Positions 20,358-28,754 of a stretch of 47,408 bases of DNA are shown piece after piece; position 1 is the stretch's first letter, and each line of letters begins with the position of its first letter. The position numbers and the translations under genes are program-made. The notes under the pieces were generated by a model. It ran no database searches and was not told where the DNA came from. It saw only the letters and a list, made by a program, of their open reading frames with translations. The stretch covers positions 1 to 47,408 of the forward strand of contig JAOUGE010000007.1 of the NCBI GenBank assembly GCA_029865605.1, in the 5' to 3' direction. This stretch comes from Candidatus Berkelbacteria bacterium (lineage in GTDB: Bacteria > Patescibacteriota > UBA1384 > DTJR01).

Positions 20358-21086
20358 CTATATCTGTTTGTCAACCTCGCGCAGAGCGCGAGTGAACGAC
20401 TGTCTTACCCTCCTAGCACAGGGGTTAAACTTCTGCATGTCTCCAAAGAGACGCCAGCTGTCATGCATGACGTTATCTTTGAGTTCCATGAGATGTTCAA
20501 ACCCTCGTGTTTTTATCTGGATTTCGCCCAGACGCAGCCGATCGAGGCCGCGCCCGAGAAAATGAACCAGAGCCAGCGAATAAGCGCTCTGGCGGTCATG
20601 CTCCTCGGGCGTGACCTCGAAGATCTTTAATTTCAACTTGTGAAATACCCCCCTTAGTTTCCGCAAATTTGCTTTGGAGATCTTAATCGGACAAACAGCA
20701 ACGTGCATTCCAGCTGTTTTATGCTTAGCGCTGTCCGGCCCAAACATCGGATGAATCCCAACCGTTTCGCTCTTCGGAAAAATATTTTTGAGCCAGTTAC
20801 AGGGCAGCATTTTTACCGAACAAGTGTCGGCAACAATCATATCCTCCTTAACAAACGGCGCCATTTTTTTCATAACTTCCTCCGTCGCCGAGATCGCTAC
20901 ACAGGTAAAAACAATGTCGGCACTTTCTATTTCGCGCAGCTTGTCAAATGCAAAAAATTTCACCCCCAATTTCTTGGCTGTTTCACTTTGGTCTGACCTG
21001 TTAAAAACGACTATCTCGCCCAAGGGTTTCAAGGCCTTGGCCCAAAACTGCCCGAACCTCCCAAAGCCGACGATTGCAATTTTCAT
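20358..21086 (-). CDS. Prephenate dehydrogenase-like (TyrA)
   Basis: IVGFGRFGQFWAKALKPLG, GIHPMFGPDSA, H(xxx)ALVHFLGR. Confidence 0.85.
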   Translation of the reverse strand: MKIAIVGFGRFGQFWAKALKPLGEIVVFNRSDQSETAKKLGVKFFAFDKLREIESADIVFTCVAISATEEVMKKMAPFVKEDMIVADTCSVKMLPCNWLKNIFPKSETVGIHPMFGPDSAKHKTAGMHVAVCPIKISKANLRKLRGVFHKLKLKIFEVTPEEHDRQSAYSLALVHFLGRGLDRLRLGEIQIKTRGFEHLMELKDNVMHDSWRLFGDMQKFNPCARRVRQSFTRALREVDKQI

Positions 21087-21652
21087 TTTTTCCTCACTGT
21101 CAAGAATGTCGTAAAGTTAAACTTTAAATCTTGAATTCCTTCTTCCAAAATTTTCATTTTGTAAAGCTCTGCCGCTTTGCGAGGGGCGATTGCAGCGGCG
21201 GTTTTTGGCAATTCCCCGTTTTTTATTGCCCTAACTGCGTCAGCCGTATCGACCCATTCTTTTATTTCAATTCCGGGCCAAACCCGCCCCAAATACATTT
21301 TGCATTGCCTTAGGGCCTGGTCATGAGAAGCAATTACTGTCACTTGTTCTGAACTCAGGCTCGGTAACGCTATTAGATTATGCTTGATGTCAACTTCAAA
21401 CAGCTTCTCAATTTCAAACAGGTGCTTGCTCATAGCATAAACTGCCTCATAAACTATGCCGCCGTTTGAATTTTCAATCGGGAAAACCCCCAGGTCAATC
21501 TTCCCCTCATCCAGCTCGGTCAATACATTTTCGACCGAAATTAAATGCTTAATCTCATATTTTTTTATTTTGTTCTTTGCGCAATAATATTCAGCCGCTT
21601 CCTCGGAAAAGCTAGCTTTTCCACCCGATACGCCAATAATTTCTTTTTTCAT
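21083..21652 (-). CDS. Prephenate dehydratase catalytic domain, no ACT domain
   Basis: GVFPIENSNGGIV, FNFTTFLTV; ORF ends right after the catalytic domain. Confidence 0.85.
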   Translation of the reverse strand: MKKEIIGVSGGKASFSEEAAEYYCAKNKIKKYEIKHLISVENVLTELDEGKIDLGVFPIENSNGGIVYEAVYAMSKHLFEIEKLFEVDIKHNLIALPSLSSEQVTVIASHDQALRQCKMYLGRVWPGIEIKEWVDTADAVRAIKNGELPKTAAAIAPRKAAELYKMKILEEGIQDLKFNFTTFLTVRKK

Positions 21653-21712
21653 ATTAACCTCTCTCGTTTTGTGAATTATATTATTTTTAAACCCATCGAT
21701 CAGAAGAGTGGT

Positions 21713-21751
21713 GGGCCTATCCCGCATGCTTGCAACATACGAGACAGGCCC
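21713..21751 (-). other. 16-bp stem-loop in pheA leader
   Basis: GGGCCTGTCTCGTATG-TTGCAAG-CATGCGGGATAGGCCC; three G.U pairs only if transcribed from minus strand. Confidence 0.7.
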
Positions 21752-21767
21752 GTAGAGAAGGGGCTAC

Positions 21768-21983
21768 CTAACCCCCGAACATCTTAGAATGGGGCGGCTT
21801 GGGGCGGGTAGAACCCGCTAAGCTACCCCATCCAGGAGTATAGCGAGGCGAGGGCGGCGGCACCCTTGGTGCCAGCGGGGCATCACGCCTAGTTCCACAC
21901 GCCCCGCAGACCTCGCCGTTGGGACCAGGCTGCCAGTCGTGGATCCCGGTCCCAGACTCTACACACTCATAGCATGCACACAT
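21768..21983 (-). CDS. 71-aa zinc-ribbon-like protein
   Basis: CACYEC...CGAC Cys pairs; GGGAGGG RBS 7 nt before ATG. Confidence 0.55.
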   Translation of the reverse strand: MCACYECVESGTGIHDWQPGPNGEVCGACGTRRDAPLAPRVPPPSPRYTPGWGSLAGSTRPKPPHSKMFGG

Positions 21984-22013
21984 CAGCGTCCCTCCCAGCG
22001 ATCTGTACTCCAT

Positions 22014-22043
22014 GCGAGACGATGGCACCTGTCATCGTCTCGC
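22014..22043. other. 11-bp perfect hairpin between terminator and 71-aa ORF
   Basis: GCGAGACGATG...CATCGTCTCGC. Confidence 0.7.
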
Positions 22044-22045
22044 AG

Positions 22046-22120
22046 AAAAACAAAAACCGGCCTGGAGGCCGGATTATTTCTGATCTTATTTTACAAATCT
22101 AAATCCTTCCGGCCTCCCGG
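22046..22120 (-). promoter_or_regulatory. Attenuator: antiterminator/terminator pair
   Basis: Segment 1 GGAGGCCGGA (22108-22117) complements segment 2 TCCGGCCTCC (22064-22073). Segment 2 alternatively forms CCGGCCTCCAGGCCGG + TTTTTGTTTTT (22046-22072). Confidence 0.85.
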
Positions 22121-22164
22121 GTGTTTATAAAATAAAACCAAAAATAATTTTTTCTTATATCCAT
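22099..22164 (-). CDS. Aromatic-rich leader peptide MDIRKNYFWFYFINTREAGRI
   Basis: 21 codons with Y-F-W-F-Y-F; segment 1 of the attenuator lies in its last codons. Confidence 0.85.
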   Translation of the reverse strand: MDIRKNYFWFYFINTREAGRI

Positions 22165-22210
22165 TTTGTTTAATACTACCAAGAAAATTTATCAATGCAA
22201 CAAGGTCATC

Positions 22211-22243
22211 GGCTCCGTCCCCTATTCTTCAGGGGACGGAGCC
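22211..22243. other. 12-bp hairpin spanning end of 128-aa ORF
   Basis: GGCTCCGTCCCC...GGGGACGGAGCC. Confidence 0.8.
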
Positions 22244-22608
22244 GTGAGAGCCGCTACTGCGGCCAAAACCGAGGACGCCATCGCTACATGGGGGTGTGCC
22301 ACCCCTTCCACCCTTTCCAGGGCATCACCCTCGCGGCCATCCCCGTTCCAGAACACCCAGGCAGTCGAGCGGTACGGCCCGCCCAATGGCCCACCGTAAC
22401 CTACACTCCTCACCTTCACGTCGTGCCCGAGTTCCCTTAGAGCCCCGCAAACCGCTCTTTCCACCGCGACTACGATATCTGCCCCCCCTTTTTGCACGAG
22501 GCTTACGTAATCACCCCGCCGCAAGAGAACCTCTGCTACGACAGTGCCGTTTATACCACCGTCTTCAACAGCAACATAGCACAACTGAACGGGCCCGTCG
22601 GGATCCAT
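22222..22608 (-). CDS. 128-aa hypothetical protein, GC-rich
   Basis: GGAGGT RBS 5 nt before ATG (22608); coding-like GC3; no family recognised. Confidence 0.6.
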   Translation of the reverse strand: MDPDGPVQLCYVAVEDGGINGTVVAEVLLRRGDYVSLVQKGGADIVVAVERAVCGALRELGHDVKVRSVGYGGPLGGPYRSTAWVFWNGDGREGDALERVEGVAHPHVAMASSVLAAVAALTAPSPEE

Positions 22609-22680
22609 GGCGACCTCCGTTGGATCGGATATGCTTCGTCCCTTGCTATACACAAAGAACCAAGGTATCCGGCCCAAACT

Positions 22681-22743
22681 AAAAAACCGCCTTGCGGCGG
22701 TTTCACTTTTTCAAATAACTTTATAGATGATCAAAACCGCCGC
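22681..22743 (-). promoter_or_regulatory. Attenuator: antiterminator/terminator pair
   Basis: Segment 1 GCGGCGGTTT (22734-22743) complements segment 2 AAACCGCCGC (22694-22703). Segment 2 alternatively forms AACCGCCGCAAGGCGGTTTTTT. Confidence 0.85.
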
Positions 22744-22799
22744 GGTATTCCGTTTCCAAGAAGTAGAAGCGATACTACTTCGGCGATTTTTTCTTTCAT
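22731..22799 (-). CDS. Leu-rich leader peptide MKEKIAEVVSLLLLGNGIPRRF
   Basis: 22 codons with four tandem Leu codons (CTT CTA CTT CTT) upstream of the attenuator. Confidence 0.8.
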   Translation of the reverse strand: MKEKIAEVVSLLLLGNGIPRRF

Positions 22800-22806
22800 A
22801 TTTTAA

Positions 22807-22834
22807 TTATTAGCAAATTTTATTTTCCTGTCAA
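22807..22834 (-). promoter_or_regulatory. Promoter of Leu leader
   Basis: TTGACA (22829-22834)-16 nt-TAATAA (22807-22812), directly after the mutM stop. Confidence 0.75.
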
Positions 22835-23701
22835 CTACTTTTGGCAGGTAGAACAAAAATGGCTTGAGCGCCCGCCAATTTTTATCCTTTCGATTTTAGT
22901 CCCGCATTCGGGGCAAGGTTTACCAGTTTGCTGATAGACTTGAAAATGTTTTTGCATTTCGCCTTGCTTGCCTTCGACATTAACAAAGGTGTTCTCAGAT
23001 GAACCCTCATACTTGAGTCCTTTTTGCAATATCTCACGAACGCAGGAAACCAGTTTTATGAGCTCTGTTTTTTCAACATCTTTCGCCAGACGCAGAGGAG
23101 AAATTCTAGCGCAAAATAACGCCTCATCAGAATAGATGTTTCCCACGCCAGAAATTACCGTTTGATCCATCAAAACCTGTTTTATCTTGACTCTCGGTCT
23201 TTTTGCGAAAATACGCATTAAATAATCAACGCTAAATTCTTTAGAAAAAGGCTCGGGACCGAGCTCCCGCAGCACTTTCTGCTCATCAATCTCACCGGTT
23301 TTATAAACCTTTACATAACCAAACTTGCGTAAATCATTGAAATATAAAACGCTGCCATCAGAAAATTTAAAGATGACATGGGTGAATTGATTGGGAAGAT
23401 CAGCAACCCAATCTTTTGACGGATGGCCTCCGGCAACTCTTTTCGATTTATCCCCTGCTTTATAGTCAAAAACTAATTGCCCAGTTAATTTGAGATGGAT
23501 AAGCAGCGAATTTTTGTTCGACAGATTAATAATAAGCATCTTGGCACGCCGCTCAATCGAGGTAATTTTAGCGCCAACCACGTCGTCTTTTTTCCCTTGG
23601 AACATCTTCGGAACTTTAATTTCAATATCACTAACCGTCTTACCGACGATTTTATCATCGAGACCTTTTTTTATAATTTCTACTTCAGGTAATTCAGGCA
23701 T
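22835..23701 (-). CDS. mutM: Formamidopyrimidine-DNA glycosylase
   Basis: MPELPEVE start, VGNIYSDEALF, C-terminal zinc finger CPECGTKI...CSTCQK. Confidence 0.97.
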   Translation of the reverse strand: MPELPEVEIIKKGLDDKIVGKTVSDIEIKVPKMFQGKKDDVVGAKITSIERRAKMLIINLSNKNSLLIHLKLTGQLVFDYKAGDKSKRVAGGHPSKDWVADLPNQFTHVIFKFSDGSVLYFNDLRKFGYVKVYKTGEIDEQKVLRELGPEPFSKEFSVDYLMRIFAKRPRVKIKQVLMDQTVISGVGNIYSDEALFCARISPLRLAKDVEKTELIKLVSCVREILQKGLKYEGSSENTFVNVEGKQGEMQKHFQVYQQTGKPCPECGTKIERIKIGGRSSHFCSTCQK

Positions 23702-23717
23702 GTTCCCTCCGCGCAAG

Positions 23718-24290
23718 TTAAAAGTTTTTACCCGATAAATACTTTTCTGCAAGCAAGGCTGCAAGCGATGAGCCCATCGAGACAATTTTACCCTGCGTTA
23801 CCATCCCGATAACATCCTTCCAATCTAATAAAACAACTTCGGTCTCCTCATGCTCATCCGGCTCAGCACTTTTAAATGAGTTTTGGCCTCCTGTTAAAAC
23901 TTTGACACTTTTTGCCAGATAAATATGGATTCTTCTATTCAGCTGGGCCATTGTTTCATAAAAATCGCCCAATTTGATAACCTTGCCGCAGGAATACCCA
24001 GTTTCCTCCTTTAACTCCCGTCTGACACAATCTTCAAGATCTTCGCCTTTATTCGATCTACCCGACGGAAATTCAAGCGCAATCTGATCGGGAAGATATC
24101 TATATTGCCTAACCAAAACAAGTTTATTATCGGCTGTGATCGGGACTATCATTGTCGAATCGCGGCTGTCCCAGTAAAGCCAATCTACTTCACGTCCGTC
24201 GGGAAGCTTGACAATATCGCGATTGACCTTAAAAAATTTATGGTCGAAGACTTTCTCGGTCTTAAGCCTCTTCCACTTTTTATTTTCCAT
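23718..24290 (-). CDS. NUDIX hydrolase (ADP-ribose pyrophosphatase-like)
   Basis: PSGRSNKGEDLEDCVRRELKEETGY. Confidence 0.9.
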   Translation of the reverse strand: MENKKWKRLKTEKVFDHKFFKVNRDIVKLPDGREVDWLYWDSRDSTMIVPITADNKLVLVRQYRYLPDQIALEFPSGRSNKGEDLEDCVRRELKEETGYSCGKVIKLGDFYETMAQLNRRIHIYLAKSVKVLTGGQNSFKSAEPDEHEETEVVLLDWKDVIGMVTQGKIVSMGSSLAALLAEKYLSGKNF

Positions 24291-24304
24291 ACTATTATTG
24301 AACT

Positions 24305-24745
24305 ATGACCAGAAAACTCTTAATCCTTTTGGCTGCTTCTGCCCTAATTCTTACAGGTTGCGCGAAAAATTTCAATGATGCGGATATCGTGAAAGTAAAG
24401 ATTAATGGGAATAAATACGAACTCGAAGTCGCCCAAACCGATGATGCGCAGAGAAAGGGATTATCCGGCAGAGAAAAACTTGATAAAAACAAGGGGGTGC
24501 TTTTTATCTACAGCCAGAGCGACTATCCCCAATTTTGGATGAAAGATACTCTAATTCCGCTGCAGCTATTATTAATTGATAACTGCGCAATCGTCGAGAT
24601 AAAGGAGATGCCGGTCGAAAAAGATCCTGCAAACCCGGAAGCAATTTATAAATCGTCTGTCAAAGCGGATAAGGCAATAGAGCTAAATGCAAATTCAATT
24701 CCCGAAGATTCAATCAGGGAAAAAATAAATGAGCTATGCGATTGA
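24305..24745 (+). CDS. DUF192-family lipoprotein
   Basis: Lipobox LTGC; KGLSGREKLDKNKGVLF...FWMKDTLIPL. Confidence 0.85.
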   Translation: MTRKLLILLAASALILTGCAKNFNDADIVKVKINGNKYELEVAQTDDAQRKGLSGREKLDKNKGVLFIYSQSDYPQFWMKDTLIPLQLLLIDNCAIVEIKEMPVEKDPANPEAIYKSSVKADKAIELNANSIPEDSIREKINELCD

Positions 24746-25915
24746 TTTGCGGTGCAATCTTTCGTAGTAGCCCTTCGCAAAGCGATGGGATTCATCGCGG
24801 ACTTCTTTAAAAAGCGAGATGTCTTGGCGAGGCAAAGTGCGGGAAGTAATGAGCTCGTCTTTTTTGCGGTCGGGGCCTTTGGCCAGACCGATGACCGGAA
24901 TATCCAAACCGAGGTTTTTCAAGACCGAAACGGCAGCGTTAACCTGTCCCCTGCCGCCGTCAATCAAAATTAAATCGGGATGAGGCCAATCGTTGTGAAA
25001 GCGACGGATAAGAACTTCCTTCATCATAGCCACGTCATTTGCTCCCTTGACCCATTTAATTTTGAATTTGCGGTACTCGCTTTTTTCGCTCATTCCATCA
25101 ATAAAAACAACCATCGAGCCAGTCGCAAATGCACCAGAGATATTAGAAATATCATAACCCTCAATGCGTCTGAAAACAGTTCCGCCTCTGCCCTCGCGAA
25201 CGAACATCTGTTTGAGATGCTCGAGAGCGTAGATATGATCCCGAACTTTTGCCGCCCCCTCAAAGTCCTGACCTTTCGAGGCAAGTTTCATTTCTCTCTT
25301 TAGCGAATTCAGAACTCGTACTTTTTTGCCTTCGAAAAAATCTCGGACTTGCCGAATTTTCTTGCCATATTGCAACTTCGATACATTGCCTTCGCAGGGC
25401 GTCTCACACAAGTCAAGATATCCATAAAGACATTTCCTTTTTGGCATCACACTGCAAGTCCTAAATGGTACTATTTTTCTTATCAGCTCAAGAGCATCAG
25501 AAACGGAACGACCAGACAAAAACGGGCCATAAATAATCGGTGTTTTTTCTTTTATCTGCGGGAGATCAGTTTCTCGCATGAGATAAACACGAGGAAACCT
25601 TTCTCGTGTTATGTGAACATAAATTCTGCTTTTGTCATCCTTATCCTTAATATTATATTTCGGCATATTTTTCTTAATCAGCCTTGCTTCCAAAAATAAT
25701 GCTTCAACTGATGATTCAGTTTCAATGAAGTCAATGTCTTTGACCTCGCCCATTTGAACTGCTGTCTTAGCCGGAACGAGACCGCTAAAATAAGAGCGCA
25801 CTCGTTCTTTGAGAGAGGCCGCTTTTCCAATATAAATGGTTTCTCCGGCACTGTTCTTCATCGAGTAAACACCGGGAGAATCGGGGAATGTTTTTATTTT
25901 GTCCTTGAGTTTCAT
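24734..25915 (-). CDS. uvrC: Short UvrC (GIY-YIG + RNase H-like, no HhH domain)
   Basis: SPGVYSMKNSAGETIYIGKA, UVR motif, LILIDGGRGQVN, RDESHRFAKGYY; 393 aa. Confidence 0.93.
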   Translation of the reverse strand: MKLKDKIKTFPDSPGVYSMKNSAGETIYIGKAASLKERVRSYFSGLVPAKTAVQMGEVKDIDFIETESSVEALFLEARLIKKNMPKYNIKDKDDKSRIYVHITRERFPRVYLMRETDLPQIKEKTPIIYGPFLSGRSVSDALELIRKIVPFRTCSVMPKRKCLYGYLDLCETPCEGNVSKLQYGKKIRQVRDFFEGKKVRVLNSLKREMKLASKGQDFEGAAKVRDHIYALEHLKQMFVREGRGGTVFRRIEGYDISNISGAFATGSMVVFIDGMSEKSEYRKFKIKWVKGANDVAMMKEVLIRRFHNDWPHPDLILIDGGRGQVNAAVSVLKNLGLDIPVIGLAKGPDRKKDELITSRTLPRQDISLFKEVRDESHRFAKGYYERLHRKSIA

Positions 25916-28749
25916 TTTTTCGAAACTCCCTTCAGAAACTGTCCAGTATAGGAATGCTTAATTCCACTCATCATCTCCGGCGTACCGGCGGCGATAACTC
26001 GGCCGCCCCCATCGCCGCCTTCCGGACCAAGATCGATAATATAATCGGCTGTTTTTATAACGTCTAGATTGTGTTCGATCACGATAACCGTATTGCCGGC
26101 ATCAACCAGCCGGTTTAAAACTTCTAAAAGTTTTTTGACATCATCAAAATGCAATCCGGTTGTCGGCTCATCTAAGATATAAAGTGTTTTACCGGTAGCA
26201 CGTTTTGAAAGTTCACTTGAAAGTTTTATCCGCTGAGCCTCGCCGCCCGATAAAGTCGTTGCCGGCTGACCAAGACGAATATAGCCGAGACCAACATCTT
26301 GCAAAACTTTGAGCCTTGTCGAGGCCACCGGAATATTTTTAAACATCTCGGCAGCTTCATTGACACTCATATCTAGCACTTCGCTAATGTTTTTTCCTTT
26401 GTATTTGACTTCAAGAGTTTCGCGGTTATACCGTTTTCCCCGACAGACATCACAAGGAATATAAACGTCAGGCATAAAGTGCATTTCAACTTTTAAAACA
26501 CCATCACCATGGCACTTTTCACAGCGCCCGCCCCAAACGTTGAAAGAAAATCGACCCGGCTTATATCCGCGAAGCCGCGCTTCAGCAGTTGCAGCAAAAA
26601 GCTGCCTGATGACGTCAAATGTTTTTGTGTAGGTGGCGGGATTAGAGCGCGGTGTTCGGCCAATCGGGGATTGATCAATATCAATAATTTTATCGATAAA
26701 TTCTTTGCCCTCAATCTCTCGATATTTACCCGGTTTTTCCCATCCCGCACCAATTTCACGAGACAAACCCTTATACAAAACATCATTTACGAGCGTGGAT
26801 TTACCACTGCCAGAAACACCGGTAATAACAACAAAACTCTCTATCGGGAATCTGACTGTAATTTCCTTCAGGTTGTGCTCGCTCGCACCCTTGACGGTAA
26901 CATATTTACCGGTAAGTTTGCGCCGATTTTCTGGGACGGTAATTTTTTTATCGCCCCGAAGGTATGCCCCGGTAATTGATTGGGGAGTTTTTTCAATATC
27001 GGAAACCGTGCCGGCGGCAACAATTTCTCCGCCTTTTTCCCCCGCTCCGGGACCAATATCCACAATAAAATCCGCTGAGCGAATCGTCTCCTCGTCGTGC
27101 TCTATAACCAAAACGGTATTGCCAAGATCGCGCAAATTTTGCAACGTTTCCAAAAGACGTTTGTTATCCCTTTGGTGAAGGCCAATTGACGGCTCGTCCA
27201 AAACATATAAAACACCAACCAGTCCAGAGCCAACCTGGGAGGCAAGCCGAATCCTTTGCGTCTCGCCGGCGGAGAGAGTATTGGCGTAACGGCCCAAGGT
27301 TAAATAATTCAAACCGACGTTTTTAAGAAATGTCAGCCTTGTGATAATTTCTTTAACCAATCTTTCGGCAATCAACTGATCGCTTTGGGAAAGCTCCAGA
27401 TCCTCAAAAAACTTTAGAGCATCCTCAACTGAAAAGTCAGAAACCTCATTTATAGACTTGCTGCCAACGCAAACAGACAGGGTCTCTTTTTTAAGCCGCT
27501 TCCCTTCGCAAGTTTCGCAGGGCATCTTTGACATATATTTAGCAATCTCTTCACGAACAGCGTCTGATTCGGTTTTACTAAACCTGCTTTCCAAAAAACC
27601 GACCATTCCGTTGAAGCGGATTAAATGGTGCATGGCGTGACCCTGAGAATAATAGGTAACAGTGATTGTTTCCGGCTCTCCCGAGCCAAAAAGCAAGTAA
27701 TCACGGTCAGCTGACGACAAGTTCTTAACCGGCACATTGGTTTTTATGCCCATATCGCGGGCGACGGAACGCAAAATCGAACCGTAAAAATTAAATGAAG
27801 AATAACTCCAAGGTAAAATCGCGCCCTGATCAATCGTCTTGTTTTGATCCGGCATAACAAGCTGCGGGTCAATTTCTAATTTGTATCCGAGGCCTCCACA
27901 AGTCTCGCAAGCACCAAACGGACTGTTAAAAGAAAAAAGTCGCGGCTCAAGTTCTTCGAAAATATGACCGTCGGGACAAGAAAATTTGGTTGAGAAGGAA
28001 ACCGTATCTTTGCCCGAACGGACAACGGCTAATCCTTCGGCTTCGCCGGTAGCATACTCAACCGCCTCAGAAACCCGGGTGCGTAAATCTTCATTTTCTT
28101 CAGCTTTATGGGCAATTGCGACACGATCAACTAATATTTCGATATTGTGCGCCTTGTATCTTTCAAGCCGTTTTGAGTTGCGAAGATTAATCTCTTTCCC
28201 ATCAACCCGGGCATCCTCATAACCCTTTTTAAAATATGACTGCAAAACGCCCAGATAATCACCGCGCCTCCCACGCACAACCGGCGCGTAAATTTCAATT
28301 TGGCGGGCCTCGAAGTTCTGGACAATAAAATCAACTATTTCGTCAACGCTATATTGCTGAATCGGTTTGCCGTCAATCGGACAAAAAGCTTTACCAATCC
28401 TAGCGTAAAGGACGCGTAAATAATCATAAATTTCCGTAACTGTTCCAACTGTCGAACGCGGATTTTTAGAAACCGCTTTCTGGTCTATCGAAACTGCCGG
28501 AGAGAGACCTTCGATGTAGTCAACGTCCGGCTTCTCCATTTGTCCCAAAAACTGACGGGCATAAGACGAAAGCGATTCGATATAGCGGCGCTGGCCTTCG
28601 GCATAAATCGTATCAAAGGCGAGCGATGACTTGCCCGATCCAGATAAACCGGTAAAAACCACGAACTTATTCCGCGGGATTTTGATATCTATATTCTTGA
28701 GGTTATGTTCTCGCGCGCCCTTTACAAATATAAAATCCTTATTATCCAT
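25912..28749 (-). CDS. uvrA: Excinuclease ABC subunit A
   Basis: Two Walker A sites [18 protein letters not shown], zinc modules, [11 protein letters not shown]. Confidence 0.98.
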   Translation of the reverse strand: MDNKDFIFVKGAREHNLKNIDIKIPRNKFVVFTGLSGSGKSSLAFDTIYAEGQRRYIESLSSYARQFLGQMEKPDVDYIEGLSPAVSIDQKAVSKNPRSTVGTVTEIYDYLRVLYARIGKAFCPIDGKPIQQYSVDEIVDFIVQNFEARQIEIYAPVVRGRRGDYLGVLQSYFKKGYEDARVDGKEINLRNSKRLERYKAHNIEILVDRVAIAHKAEENEDLRTRVSEAVEYATGEAEGLAVVRSGKDTVSFSTKFSCPDGHIFEELEPRLFSFNSPFGACETCGGLGYKLEIDPQLVMPDQNKTIDQGAILPWSYSSFNFYGSILRSVARDMGIKTNVPVKNLSSADRDYLLFGSGEPETITVTYYSQGHAMHHLIRFNGMVGFLESRFSKTESDAVREEIAKYMSKMPCETCEGKRLKKETLSVCVGSKSINEVSDFSVEDALKFFEDLELSQSDQLIAERLVKEIITRLTFLKNVGLNYLTLGRYANTLSAGETQRIRLASQVGSGLVGVLYVLDEPSIGLHQRDNKRLLETLQNLRDLGNTVLVIEHDEETIRSADFIVDIGPGAGEKGGEIVAAGTVSDIEKTPQSITGAYLRGDKKITVPENRRKLTGKYVTVKGASEHNLKEITVRFPIESFVVITGVSGSGKSTLVNDVLYKGLSREIGAGWEKPGKYREIEGKEFIDKIIDIDQSPIGRTPRSNPATYTKTFDVIRQLFAATAEARLRGYKPGRFSFNVWGGRCEKCHGDGVLKVEMHFMPDVYIPCDVCRGKRYNRETLEVKYKGKNISEVLDMSVNEAAEMFKNIPVASTRLKVLQDVGLGYIRLGQPATTLSGGEAQRIKLSSELSKRATGKTLYILDEPTTGLHFDDVKKLLEVLNRLVDAGNTVIVIEHNLDVIKTADYIIDLGPEGGDGGGRVIAAGTPEMMSGIKHSYTGQFLKGVSKK

Positions 28750-28754
28750 AGGTT

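Noticed and set aside
22195-22806. Plus-strand ORFs at 22195-22806
   Set aside because: Opposite to the coherent minus-strand leader/attenuator/gene organisation; no RBS.
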